Assembly (NCBI GenBank): GCA_963575745.1
Contig: CAUYUJ010017815.1
Location: 624,983 to 688,982, forward strand
DNA length: 64,000 nucleotides
Source: Prorocentrum cordatum
Taxonomy: Eukaryota > Sar > Dinophyceae > Prorocentrales > Prorocentraceae
Reading direction: 5' to 3'
Below are positions 10,436-22,374 of this stretch, one piece after another. Under the pieces are notes generated by a model. The model saw only the letters and a list, made by a program, of their open reading frames with translations, was not told where the DNA came from and made no database searches. The number at the start of each line of letters is the position of its first letter. Within the stretch, counting starts at the first letter, position 1. Position numbers and translations under genes: made by a program.

Positions 10436-10620
10436 GAACGAAGAATGGCATAAACATAAAAACTCGGAGGTCCGCGCGGATTTCTCGGATCCGCGCTGGG
10501 GCCCCCTGGCGGCGCCGCCCCTGGCGCGCTCCGCGCGCCAAGGAGGGGGGTCCAGCACGGATCCGAGAAATCCGCGGGGACCTCAGACATTTAATGTTTA
10601 TGTCATTCTTCGTTCCCCTA
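10436..10620. mobile_element. Palindromic 185-bp element
   Basis: Arms 10436-10499 and 10552-10615 are reverse complements over about 64 bp with few mismatches (GAACGAAGAATG at the outside, GGATTTCTCGGATCCG inside). The 50-bp centre is itself GC-rich and self-complementary. GAGAGGGGGG lies on both sides (10426-10435, 10621-10630), consistent with a 10-bp target duplication, although it is low complexity. Confidence 0.6.
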
Positions 10621-10688
10621 GAGAGGGGGGGGCAACGACCAGGCCCCTGGTCCGAGGCCCCCCCTGGCGTCATCGTCGTCGTCGTCTA

Positions 10689-10703
10689 AGAGGAGGGGGA
10701 GGA
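10689..10703. repeat. Target site duplication of LINE-A, 3' side
   Basis: AGAGGAGGGGGAGGA, identical to 25141-25155. One further base (A) matches on the outer side but belongs to the SL at the other end. The direct repeat brackets the whole LINE-A. Confidence 0.75.
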
Positions 10704-10882
10704 TCCGCGAGCTTCCGACCGCGCTGTCGAGCGGACGGGCGGCCCGCACGCGCCCCGGCGCGCGGGGCCAGGGTCAGGAAGACCCGCGCGAGCTCGTCGA
10801 GGGAGACCGCGACGAGCTGGCAGCAGTGGCCGCCGCCGAGGGCGCACGCGGGGATGCGGGGCCTCTCCTCCCCGCGCGCACC

Positions 10883-13800
10883 TCAGGGCAGCGGCCCGTC
10901 CAGGAGCTGCTCCATCGCGACGGCCACTCGGCCAGCGGCGCCTGGCGCGAAGCCTTTGGCAAGGCGGGCAATCGCCAGCTTGCCCTTGGTCCCGGGCCCC
11001 CCGCAGGCGCGGGCAAATGACGAGCTCCTCGCCGCGCCCGTGGCCCAGCAGACGAGGCAGGCCAGCAGCGGCAACTCGCGCTGCAGCTGGGCCTCGACCT
11101 GCGGCTCGATCTTCACGATCACGTGCGCCAGAGCGCCCTGTGCCCGCAGCCTCCTATTGTGGTCCAGGGCGGACGCCACATCTGAGCCAGGGCACTCGCT
11201 GGCGCGCTCCGTCCAGCAGCACCTGCTGCACCATCGGGCCCCAGGCGGCCCACGGAGGTCGCAGCCGAGCCTGGCAGCCACGGGCTGCAGCGCTGCTCGC
11301 GGGGCCACCTTGTTGGGCTTCGCCGCGCGGTGGGCGGCGTCGTCCCCGCCCACGGCGGCCCCAACCGCGGAGACCCACAAGGCCACGCCCTCGACCAGCT
11401 CCCGTGCCGACTGCAGGCGCTGGCGGGCCTCGGGCGCGACTCTCGCGCGCTCGGCCGCGCGCTTCGCGGCCTGGTCAGCGATGCTGTTGCCGATCCAGTC
11501 GCGCGCGGCGATGGCGCCGTCGTCGACCACTCGGCGGCGCGAGACGTGCGCAGGGACCTTCTTGAGGGTCAGGCCCTGCGGGCCTATCCCCCCGAAGTCC
11601 TCGACGAGCCGCCAGAGCTCGCGCCAGAGGTGGGCCCACGCGTAGCCCCAGCGCGTCGTGTTCAGCGGCCCGTGCTCCAGCACACCCTTGAGCACGAAGT
11701 TCGAGTCGACGATGGCCCTGACGGGCGGCGCGGCATGGCGCAGCGCGCCGATGAGCGCAGCCAACTCGCCGCCGTTGATATCGGCGAATGGCTCGCACAG
11801 TGCGCCCGAGATGCCAGTGCGGAAGGCGTCCGCGCCCTCCTGCAGCACCACCGCAGCCCAGCCGACGCTCGTGTACTGCTGGAAGTCGCCCTCGTAGGCG
11901 GAGCCGTCCAGGTACGCGTCGCCAGACGGCAGCATGCCGCCAACGTCTTGGCCCAGCCAGCTGAGCCCAGGAGGCCGAGGCGGCTTGATGATGCCGCGGG
12001 GGGCCGGCCACAGCACGCGCTCCAGCAGACACTCCACCTCCTCGAGCTCGGCCCTGTCCGCCAGCTCGCGGATCTTACTGGGCAGCCGCAGCTCGGGCGG
12101 CCATCTGCTGCAGCGCGTATGCCTGTGCAGCAGCGCGCCAACGTCGCCGCAAAGCAGGCGCTTGTCGTCCGCCGCGTAGCCACCCAGGTACTTTCGGCGC
12201 TGTGACCACCGGCCGTCCACGATGACCGAGGCGAGGTAGCCGCACTCCTTGGGCGCAAGACGGATCGCCTTAGCCTTCTGAGCAAGCGTCGCACCACAGG
12301 CAGCGGGCGTGGGTCCCGTAGCTCCTCGAGGCGCGCCGCTCGGGGGAGCAGCGCCATTAAGGGCAGCATCCGCAAGCCCACCCTGAGGAGCCGTCGACGC
12401 ACCTTGCCGTGGAGGCACGACGCTTGGGCAGGCACCAGCCCCAGCGTCGCCAGCAGGCAGCCTAGGTCCGAGCGGTGCTCCGCCTTCTGGGTCTGGCCGC
12501 GGCGGGGGGTCGGGCGCCACCTGGCCGAGCAGGTCGTTGATGATGTCGCCCCATCCATCACCAGCTTCAGCGCGCGCAGCTTGTAGAGTAGCGGCGCTGG
12601 CCTCCACCGCCATCAGGTAGCCAGTCCCGAGCGCGCTAGCCAGAGCTGGGCCAGAGCGGCCACACGCAGCAGAGCCAGCCTCGACGCCATCCATGCTCGG
12701 GCCACGAGTTGCCTCTTCTCCCGAAGGCAACGCCGCAACCACAGGAGGCGCAGCAGGTCGAACGACAGGCCGAGGAGCGGCGGCATCAGCATCACCGTCG
12801 ACGTAGGCCACCTGGCGGCCGAAGAAGCCCTTGCGCTGCACCGCCCCCGCGTTGGTGAGCCTGACGATGGGCTCGAGGACGCCCCCATCAGCCAGGTGGG
12901 CGAGTCCAGGCCGCTGCCCGACCTGTCGCCACTGCCACGCCTCCACCGCCATCCAGAGCAGGCGCTTGACGACCCAGGGCGAGGTCTCGAAAATGCAGAG
13001 GCTGTCGCCGCAGTGCGTGAGCCAGGTGCTGCCGTCGACGATCTGCCAGCCCACGCGCTCGAGGGAGAGCCTGACCGCGGAGAAGGGCCCCTTCACCTGG
13101 CACCAGCTAGTGGCCGCGCACTGGGCCAGGCCGTACTTGAGCACGTGCTTCGGCACCCAGCACTCCCAGACCGCGCGCAGCATCGCCATCACTGGGGCCA
13201 GCGTCGCGCGGTAGACAGGGTCGAGGAAGGGCATGAGCATGAGCGTGGGGGTCCGCGAGCGCCCCGCTACGCTCGGTGCCACGGCCGTGAAGATGAGCGT
13301 GCGCAGCTTGTCGAGCTCCGTGGTGGCGCAGCCCGTGACGGAGAAGCCGTAGGACACGGACGCCTCGAGCCCGCTGCGCGCCACCTTGCGGACTGCCAGC
13401 TTGCGCCCGACGCCTGTCTTCAAGATGGCCACGCGCCTGAGCCTTAACCCAGCAAGCACCATCTTGTCGCCGCGGGCTTTCCTCACAACCCTGCGGCCGC
13501 ACGAGAAGTCGACTCCAAGATTGCGCTCGCCCTTGACCGAAACCATGCCGAGCGGCCGCTTGAGCTTCGCAGCGACGGCGTGCCTGACGTCGGGCACGTT
13601 GGCGAGCACGCGGGACTTGGAGAGCGCCACGTTGAGGTCGACCTCCGCCAGGAGCGTCTTGAGCTTGAAGGCCGCCTCCGCCACCTCCCTCGCGACGCGC
13701 ACGGCGCCGCCGAACCTGTGCAGCATGAGGTCGTCCACGACCACCGCCAGCTGCATCGTCGGGTGCTGCTCGACCAGCCTGTCCAGCGGCCCGATCAACA

Positions 13801-16239
13801 TCAGCTTGAGCAGGGTGGTGGCGAAGCCGTCGCCTGGCAGGATCGCCTGCCGAGCCTCGATCACGTCGGAGTGCGCGCTGCCCAAGGCGAGCACCCTAGG
13901 CGCGCAGTACAGCTCCACCTGAAGCTTGAGCTGCCACAGCGGGAAGCCAGTGCGCACCGCGGCGTCCAGCAGCCAGTGGTGCCTGACCTGCTCGAAGGCC
14001 TTCAGCAGGTCGAGCAGGACGGCCGCCGCCACCCAGCGCTTCTCGTCGCCGCAGTCCTGTCCACGCTGCGTGGCCCACTCGCCAATAGCAGCCGGGTGCC
14101 AGACCGCTCGCTCGCAGCTGCACCCCGCCGAGGCCCACCAGTAGCTGCGCGCGTTCTGCACCTCCCACTTGCATGCGATGTCTCGACGCAGCCGGGCTTG
14201 AACGCGGGCCAGCACCATGATCAGCGCGATCGGCCTGACACCACCAAGCCTCTTCTGGATGAAGCAGATATTGGTGGTCATCTCGGGCCAGGACGCGTGG
14301 AGCTCGATGGCCTCGATGATGTCGGCGAGGACCTCGATGCCGTCATCGCAGAGGTCGTTGAGCTGCCTGGGCCGCACCGCGCAGAAGGAGGTGCCCGTGT
14401 TGGCGGGGAAGGTCAGGAACACCTTCCGCAGCTGCGCCACCGTCGGCCGAGACGGCCGCGCGCCAAGGTCCTTCGGCCAGCGCAGCGACACCTGCTCGCA
14501 GGTTGTCCTCCACCATCCGCTCCAGGCAACCTCCAGGGCGGTGACCTCTGCGGCGAGGTCGGCGGGCTCGCAGAAGGGCGCGTGCGTCTCCGCGGTGCTG
14601 GTGTGCAGCATGGGGCTCTCCGCGAAGCCGATCGGCAGCCTGGCCACCGCGCGGAGCCCGCCGCCACCGCCCCCAGCTTGCTTGGCGACCCACTGCTGGA
14701 ACTTGGCCTTGCGCTCCGACATGTCGCGCTCGGCCAGCTTCACGGCGGCGGCGTGGGCGCGCTCGCTCAGCTGCAGGACCGTGGTGGAAGGATCCAGGCA
14801 GTGAGCGCCCAAGCTGTCGAGGAGCTGCCACCAAGAGCTCGCGACAGGCAGGTCGTGAGGCTCAGCCTCCGCGACGCCCTTCACGGCCTTGGGCGCGGTC
14901 ACCATCAGCCTGTGCAGACCTCTAAGCGCACGGGCGCGGCTGACGGGCTGCGCGACGGCGGCGACAAGCTGCAGCTCGCACGAGACCCTGTAGAGCCAGG
15001 TGGCCTCGACCGAGACGTTGGGCCAGCGCGCGCCAGCGACAGGCAGCTTGCGGACCCAGCGCGGCTGCACTGGCTGACCTCGCCCACGATACTTCTGGGC
15101 GTCCTCGCCCACCTGGTACATATCGACCCAGTCGGTCTCGGCCTGCTCCAGGAACCGCTGCCAGGCAACGTTGATCAGGCCGCGGAGCTGCGTGGGCTCC
15201 ACGTCAGCGCAGGCCGCCCGCGAAACTTGGCCTTCAACGGCCGCAGCACCTGAACCTCGCTCGCACTCCCCAGCCAGAGTGGCGCGCTCTCCGCCTGCAG
15301 GTCGTCCTTGCAGGGGCCCGCGAAGTTCAGAACCACCACCGCGTGCAGGTCCATGTGCGCTCGCACCGCAGGCAGCGGGCGTGGGTCCCGTAGCTCCTCG
15401 GGGCGCGCCGCTCGGGGGAGCAGCGTCATTAAGGGCAGCGTCCGCAAGCCCACCCTGAGGAGCCGTCGACACACCTTGCCGAGGCGCAGAGCGCAGGGGC
15501 CGCCGTACCTCCTCGCCGACGCTGGCCCACGGCACGTGGTAGTCCCAGCGCGCGCAGCCAGCAGGCCGCTCCTGCGGGAAGCTCCTGGGCACATCCATCA
15601 CGCGGATGTAGGGGCTCTGGCGCGTCGCCTCGAGCTCCAGCACCACAGGCCGACGCGGCCGCACAGGCGATCCGCTGATCACCTCCACGTTGAGCGGCCG
15701 CAGGCCGCTCGACACGATGAACACGTCGATGGAGCGCATCGACTGCACGCAGGTCGGCTCGAGCGTGTCGACGCAGGTGCCGTCGAAGAAGCGCAGAACT
15801 CCGCTCTTCTCCAGCTCAGCCTTGGTGCAGTTGAAGTCGCCGCCGATCACGCACGGCCTGCCGTACTGCTTCAGCCTGCACGCCAAGTCGCGCAGCGCCT
15901 CGTAGTTGAAGGCGTTCACCCCCACGCCGCTCTCCAAGTACACGTTCGCCACGACGACTCCCCCAGGAGTCAGCCCAGCGTGGTGGAGCAGCTGCACTCG
16001 CCCAGGACGAACGACAGGGGTCTCGTAGCCCATCATGGGCGCCAACCCGTGCTCAAGGCGCGAGCACGTCAGGAGCCCCCCAGACGCCAGGCCCCCCGCC
16101 TGAGACGCCCGGGCCTCAGCACCCGCGGCGCGCCATCCCCGACGACGAAGCTCCCCTTCAGCATCCGTCGTGCGCGCCCCGCTGAGGCGGGTCTCCTGAA
16201 AGAGCAGAACGCTGCACCCGCTGATCTGCTCCGCGAAGC
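10883..16239 (-). CDS. LINE-A ORF2: endonuclease (rest), RT, RNase H
   Basis: Cuts target DNA, copies element RNA and degrades the hybrid. Endonuclease: QETRL (Glu near 16195), GGDFN (Asp near 15838), SIDVFIV. The usual terminal SDH is replaced by RPRRPVV, so the catalytic His is missing. RT: LLDLLKAF with Asp at 14011-14009; motif C VVDD at 13738-13730; motif B is the unusual ILPGDGFATT. RNase H: Asp at 11908 (YLDGSA), Glu 11767 (GGELAAL), Asp 11707 (IVDSN), Asp 11476 (IADQAAK), all four present. A Cys-rich tail (RWCSRCCW) follows; stop TGA 10885-10883. About 1,785 codons lack a stop. The frame stays open upstream through the LINE-B poly(A) as a Lys run, but that is an artefact of the insertion, without an ATG. 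Confidence 0.85.
12290..12420 (-). repeat. In-frame 120-bp cassette, copy 2 (LINE-A ORF2)
   Basis: Encodes ADAALNGAAPPSGAPRG and ATGPTPAACGA between RT and RNase H. Nearly identical to 15366-15490 in the same frame. Confidence 0.75.
15366..15490 (-). repeat. In-frame 120-bp cassette, copy 1 (LINE-A ORF2)
   Basis: Encodes the same Ala/Pro/Gly-rich peptide between endonuclease and RT. Likely a flexible linker. The two copies differ at only a few bases over about 115 bp. Confidence 0.75.
16224..16239. repeat. Candidate target duplication of LINE-B, 3' side
   Basis: ATCTGCTCCGCGAAGC, compared with ATCTGCTGCGTGAGGC at 23821-23836: 13 of 16 match. It lies directly beyond the LINE-B poly(A). Confidence 0.55.
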
Positions 16240-16246
16240 TTTTTTT

Positions 16247-16289
<43 letters not shown>
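16240..16289 (-). other. Poly(A) tail of LINE-B
   Basis: Fifty bases, all A on the minus strand except one C, at the junction with LINE-A. It marks the 3' end used for target-primed reverse transcription. Confidence 0.85.
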
Positions 16290-16433
16290 CCCACTCGCGA
16301 GACTCCCGGGGCAGCAGGGCATGGCAGGACGCGCCCGCGAAAGCTCGCGGCACCGAATTAGCGGGGAGGAGGAGGAGGAGGAGGAGGCGGAGGAAAACGC
16401 CAGCATAGCAGCGCTATGCAGGCTCCCGGGGCC

Positions 16434-17702
16434 CTACCCGCAGCCTACGCGAGCAAGGACCCTCGCCCGGAGCGCGGCCAGCCGCTCGGCAGCCGGCGGT
16501 GCCGACGACGGCCGCAGGGCAGCGGCCCGCGCCGCGCAGATGGCCTGCGCGGCAGCCGCGTCCGCAGCAGCGCGGCCGGCGGACGCCGCGCGCGCCGCGG
16601 CGGCGCGCTCTTTGCCCCGGGCCCCCAGCGCAGCGCGGGGCCGGGCCGCGGGCGCGTGAGCCGCGCGCAAGCCGGCCAGCTCGTGCCCGACCAGCGCCGG
16701 CGGCTGCGCCAGTGCCGCCGGCGGCGCTGGGGCGGCAGCAGCGCGAGGCCGGGCCCGCGGCCGCCGCACGGCAGCGGAATCGCGCACCGTGACCCGCTTG
16801 AGGGCGCCTCCGGGCCCGCACAGGATGCGCTCGTGGTGATTTGCAGCGTACGTGACGGCCCCCAACACAGCGGCCTCGTGCGCGACGAGCCTTTCTGCGA
16901 TGGCAAACAGCGCCGAAGCTGGGCCGCAGGGCGGCGGGCCGCCGGCAGCAGCCTTGGCAAGGACATCTGCCAGGCGATTTGCTCTCCAGTCAATCGCCGT
17001 GACAACGTGCTCGTCAGACCTCATGGCCGTGCCAATGACGGTCTGGTTGCCATGAGCAGGCATCCACGTAAGTTTGCCTGCAGAGACCAATTCCGAGATG
17101 TCACCGTCGACGAGGGTGGACACTCGAGACCACACCTGCGCAAGCATCCGTGTGGGTTGCGTGGCCTGCGCCGTTCCAGCAGCAGCCGCCGTGAGGAGCG
17201 CCCGGCAGTCGGTGCGAATGGTCGGCGGCCTGAGGGTAATGGTAAGCACGAGCATGACTGCCCAGAGCTCTGCCGCCGCCGCCGTGCGGATCCAGGGCGG
17301 AGGCGCGGCGCAGCCGTACGCCACGAGGCCCCCGTTCTCGGACACGACCACGAGCGCGCATCCAGCGCGCCGGAGCTCCCAAACAGGCCCAAACTTCATG
17401 GAGCCATCCGTGTACCAGCACAAGTCGGCGCTAGTGGCGTCCGGAGGGTCCGTGAACCAGCGGACGGCCGCCTCCTCCTGCGGCACAGGGCGTGGCAGCC
17501 GAAGTGCGAGAAGCCCGCGAGTGCGAAGGAACGTCAGCCGGGCCTCTGGGAGCACGGAGAGCAAGCGCTGGCATGCCTCCGGCGGCTCTGGCCACCCATC
17601 CGGAGGGAGCGAGGCCTCGCAAACCCGACGATGCATAAGGGTGCCGGGCGTGACGCCACAGAGCTGGCATGCCTTGCCGGCAGCGGCATCAGCGTTCCGC
17701 AG
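16434..17702 (-). pseudogene. LINE-B ORF2, C-terminal part after an in-frame stop: zinc knuckle and RNase H
   Basis: Same frame as the RT part, separated only by TAG at 17705-17703. Begins with a CCHC-type knuckle, CQLCGVTP ... MHRRVC. RNase H follows: WYTDGSMKF (Asp near 17410), AAELWAV (Glu near 17265), RTDCRALL (near 17210), RLADVLAK (near 16970), preceded by WMPAHGN. The catalytic set is complete. An Ala/Arg-rich tail ends at 16434. Without read-through it would need re-initiation at ATG 17636 to be made. Confidence 0.75.
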
Positions 17703-20700
17703 CTAGGCAATGCGGACCTGGGGCCATTGGCCCCCTGTGGCGGCGGACAGGAGCTGAGAGCGACATGGCCCCGACCATTGCGGCACCGTGCTGCGCGGTC
17801 GCCCGCGGCCCTTGAGGAGGGCACCGAGAGGGCGGCCGACGAGAATGGTGACGGCGCCGGCGCCCTGGCCAAGGGGCATGTCCGGCTCGCCCGCGACCAG
17901 CGCGGGGAATGCCGAAATCACCCGCTGCGTGCGCCATCGGTCGACTGATCTGTGCACGGCAGCCGCCACCATCGCGGGGGACAGGAGGAGGAAGTCGACC
18001 GGCTCGCCGATGTCGTCGGTGAAGCGCCACGGGGAGGTGCACGTCCAACCGAGGCGCCAAGCCGTTGCGATGACGCCCGCCACAGGGCCAGCCACGGCAG
18101 ACCACGGCGACCGGCCGCTGGCAAGAACGTTCGCAAGGCGGTCCCGTGACAGCTCAAAGACGGCATCAAGTTCCGCCGCGGGTGCCCAACCCTGCCAGTA
18201 AGCCATGCCCCAGTGGCGCAGCGGGGTGGCATGCGCAGCGAAGGCGGGGTCCAAGCAAGAGCCCCCGGCGTCGAGGACCGCGAAGCCGACGTCGACGTTC
18301 CGGCTTGCGCCCGGCGGCAAGGCCGCGCGGAGAGCGGCGACCCTGACGCTATGCAGGTGCGTGCTGGACGCACCGACAATGTCCACGCCGTACAGCATGC
18401 TAGGGCTGCCGATCGCCTTGACCACCTTGGTTACGTCAATGCGCTGCCGCCTGAGAGCGTGTATTCTGGGGATGCGGGCTTTGAACTCTTTCAGGCGGCC
18501 TCGCAGGACGCCCGCGGACCGCGCGTGGCCGCCGGCGTAGGGAGTGCCCAGCATCTTCACGCTGCGCTTCGGCACCAACAGACGCCGCTTGGACATGAGA
18601 GAAAGCCGAACCGCGAGCCGGGGCCTCGATGCGACAGCGAACGATTTCGTCGGCGAGACCGTCAACTGGAGGCACTTCTCGAACATGTCGACGAAGAACT
18701 CCGTGCCACGAGACACCGCTGCAAGGGCCTCCTCGGAAAAGCCGGACGCGGTAATGGTCAAGTCATCAACGTATAAGAACAACTGCAGCAACGGCCAGCG
18801 GAACGTGGCGATGAGCATGGACTCGTGCAGCAACATCTGGAGCTCGACGGTGGCGAACCCCGAGCTGGCCGTGATGCCGCGAGTGGCGACGAGCAAGCAC
18901 GAGAATGTGCCCTCGACGCCGATGGGGGCCCGTGCCAGCCGGTAAGCCGCCAGAGACAGGCGCAGCGCGACCAGGTCGAAACCCAGCCGCACGGCGGCCG
19001 CGGCCACGAGGTGGCGCGGGATCCGCTCGAACGCCTTCACGAGGTCAAGCAAGGACGCGACATGGTGGCGCGTCGAAGCCGCCGAGGCCTCGGCAGCGAA
19101 GGCCGCCGCCCAGGCTGCGCGCTGCGCGCCGCGTCCAGCGCTGCCGAACACAGATGGGAGCGCATGGGCCGCCTCCCAAGCGCGGGCCACGGTGGCCCTC
19201 GCACGCATCCAAATGCGGATGAGCGTCGGAAAAAGGCCAATGGGCCTCAGGCCGCCGTCCGGCTTGGGCAGCAGCACTATCAGGTTGCAAGCGGCCGTCC
19301 AGCGGCCGAGGCGCTCCGCTGCGAGTAAGATGTGGCAGAGCCGGAGGCGTGCTGCACCAGGGAGGCGTTGGAGCGCCCGTGGAGCCAATTGATCAGCCCC
19401 GAGGCCCGTCCCGACGGGGAAGGACGCGATGGCCTGGTCCAGGCTCCACATCGTGAGCGGCTGGGGCTCCACCAGCAGGTGCGCAGGAAAGTGCGGCTCG
19501 CGGTAATCCTCCCCGACGGCCCACTGGTCAGCCCAGCCGCGAGCCTCGTGGTCGAGGGCGGCCTGCTCAGACAACGGCGCCGCGGCGGCCCGGGCGCGGC
19601 CGTCCAGCGAGACCTCGACGCGGCCGGCATCAAAGTCGTCGTACTCCAGGGGGTCAGCATCGGGGACGTCCTGCTCGCAGCGCGGGTCGCCGGCTGGTGA
19701 GCGGGCCCAGCCGCCAATGCCCCGGGTATACCGGAAAGCCAGGCGCCCGGGAGCGAACGCCGAGGTGCGCGCCGCGCGGGCCCCGCCAGGCGCCGCCAAA
19801 GCGCTGCGGTACGCGGCCAGGCGCGCAGCCGCCACGGCATCCTCAATCCGCTTGGCGTGCTGCGCCGCCCTGGCAGCCAGTGACCGCATGGCGGAGACCC
19901 CGCGCGTCATCTGCGCGTGGCCGAAGGCGGCAGCCCAGGTGCGGAAGGCGTCGGGGGACTCGCCAGGAGCACGAGCAGCCCGTTGAACTGCAGCCCGCGC
20001 GCGGGACCAGTGGCGAGCGAGGATGAGCTCGTCGTGAGTGGCAGGCTGCGGCCGGCCGACGATGGCAGCGGTCTCGAAGGCCCGAGCCGAGCAATCTCGC
20101 CATGCCACGGCGAGCGAGGATGCGCCTGCGTGCCGCGAGGCGGGTCGCCCAGCAGCTGGTTCCCAGCGGAAGTATGGCCGGAACCACGGCGCCGGCACCC
20201 CAGTCAAAATGGTGAATGTGCCGCGAGCCGCGTGGTACCAGCTGTCAATGGCGGCCTCCAGCTGCGTCGCGTCAACGATAGGGCTGGGCTCCCAGTCACG
20301 CGGGGCAGGTGGCAGCAGCGGTCCCTGAGGCAGATCCCCGTCGACGCGTCGCGGGCGGACCAACCGGCGGACTGCCATGCGGCGCGCATCACCAGCCAAA
20401 TACAGCCTGGTAGGGAAATGCGGGGTGAATCCGCCGTCGTCGATCCTGCTGATGCCGAGCACTGCATGCGCGATGCTGCGACTGACGACGAAAAAATCGT
20501 AAGTGGGCCCGTTGCACGTCGGTATGGCCGGCGAGACGATGCGGCCCTGCACGACGTCGAGCCATCCAGTGTCGGTGAGCATCTGCGGCGTGATGTTCCA
20601 GTCACCTGCGATCACCCACGGGCCAGACAGCGTGCCCAGCAGCGCGGCGGCCTCAGCAAGGACGTGCAAGTTGGACTCCGAAATGCCCTGGCTGTGGAAC

Positions 20701-22374
20701 AACCAGATGCTGCACAGATGGATGCCGCCCTTCAGGACGGCGCCAAGGTGGGCCGCCTGCAGGCGATGGCCCATGCCGTCCGAGACCAGACCATCGTGCG
20801 GAAGCATGCCGAAACGGCGCCGGCAGAGCATGCCCACTCCACCAGAAGCTCGATCGCAGGCCGTGGGGTGCGCAAGTCCGAGGTGCGAGCGCCATCCCGC
20901 CGTCTTCGCCGCCCGGCCCGCCGAAGCGAGCCTGAGCTCGGAGTGGATCTTGTGCTCCTGAATCAAGAGCGCGTCGGCGGATGTCCTGGGAATGACCTGG
21001 GTCAGGCACGTATCCCAGCAGTTGGCGTTGGCCGTGTCGATGGTCCACACGCCGGAGGCCCGCAAGTGCGTGCTCCCGATAGCCACCTGGGCACCGGGCT
21101 GCGGCCGATCCTCCTCAAGAGAAGTGGCACGACGTGCAGGGCGAATGCGACGACCACCAGGAGCACGACGCCGCCGCGCCCGGCGGCAGGGGGCACCAGC
21201 AGCCGGCGGCTGCCAGTCAAGCAGCGCTGCAAGCGAGATCACTCGCGCCTCAGCGGCGGGCGGCGCCGGGGCATCGGCAGCAGCAGGCGGCGGCGGAACA
21301 GCGCCGCCATGATCACGATGGTAGCCCAGAACCCCGTGCGCGAGCCCGAAGTAGAACCCTGGGTGGCTGCCTGCATAGGCATGGGCACGGATAGTCACGG
21401 CCTCGGGGGAAAACGTGGCCTCGTCAAGGGTAGCAGCAGGCGGGGGCTCACGACGAGAAGCTGGGGTCGGCGGCCCAACGCCCGTCGCCTGCTCAGCCTG
21501 GCGCCAAACGGATAGCTGGCTGGCTGTGAAGGGCGCGTCGCAGACGGGAACGGGGACGTCCAGCGGGCCCACGGCGCGAGCCCCTGCCGGCAGCGCGGGG
21601 ACCAGCGCGGGAATCACCGCGGGGACAGAGGCAGCCTCCGCGACGGCCGCGTCGAAATCCCACTCAGCAGCCATAGCCGCGCCCAGGGTGGGAAGACGGT
21701 CTGGGGCTCCATCTTCCCAGGGGCTGCCGCCGTCCGGTGCCGCATCGGCGGCGTGACCGGAGCCCGAAGGCGCTGGGAACGGGTCCACGACGTCCCCATG
21801 GGTGGAGGTCTGCTCCTCGACGTCTGCGTCGAAGTCCCACTCCTCCCCGCAGGTGTCGAGGAGGGCCGGGCCGGGATGGCTGGCCTCGCCGATCCGGCAG
21901 CAAGCAATGAGGAACAGCAGCGCGACGACCAGCCGGGCTGGGCTGCGCAGGCGGCCCCGAGACCTGGCGCTGCATGGCGGCGAGCACGGCGGCGGCCACT
22001 CCGGCGGCGCCGGCGCCCACGCCAGCGGCCCAGGCAACAGGCCAGCAGGGAGGTATTTAATCAAAATTAAATACCTCGGGCCTCGGGCCGCGCCGGCGGC
22101 CCCCGGGCCCGCGTCCGCGGCCGCGGCCCCGGCAGCGGCGGCAGTGCCGGCGGCTCGCGGCGCGCCCGCAGTCCGCCCCAGCGCCGGCGCCGGCGAGCAG
22201 CAAGGGCCGCCGCGGGCAGGCGGCCAGGGGGTGTGACGCCGAGGGGCAGAATCCCTCCCCCCCTGGCCGCGAGCGCCCGCGGCGACAGCAGCAGCGGCGC
22301 CGGCGGCGGCCCTGGGGGCGCGGGCGGCGGCCCCGGCTGCGGCCACGCCCGCCGGACAGATCCACCTGGGCCGC
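17703..22374 (-). pseudogene. LINE-B ORF2: N-terminal extension, endonuclease and RT, ended by in-frame TAG
   Basis: The open frame overlaps the end of ORF1 in another phase; the real start is unclear. An N-terminal extension has a hydrophobic run (LVVALLFLIACC) then RIGEASHPGP at about 21900-21868. Endonuclease: TANANCWDTCLTQV, LLIQEH (Glu 20957-20955), VIAGDWN (near 20600), PTYDFFVVS, TPHFPTRL near the end. RT: LLPKPDGGLRPIGL, LLDLVKAFERIPR (near 19045), motif B-like ITASSGFATVELQ, YVDDLTI (18775-18753). The active-site residues are intact. The frame ends at TAG 17705-17703, before the zinc knuckle and RNase H. Confidence 0.8.

Noticed and set aside
10854-15300. Long Arg/Ala-rich plus-strand frames opposite LINE-A
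   Set aside because: Antisense shadows in very GC-rich coding DNA with no domains.
10883-16294. Reading the whole open frame as an 1803-residue protein starting with a poly-lysine tract
   Set aside because: The Lys run is the LINE-B poly(A) tail read in frame, and the frame has no ATG there (it opens at GTG). Only 16239 downward is LINE-A.
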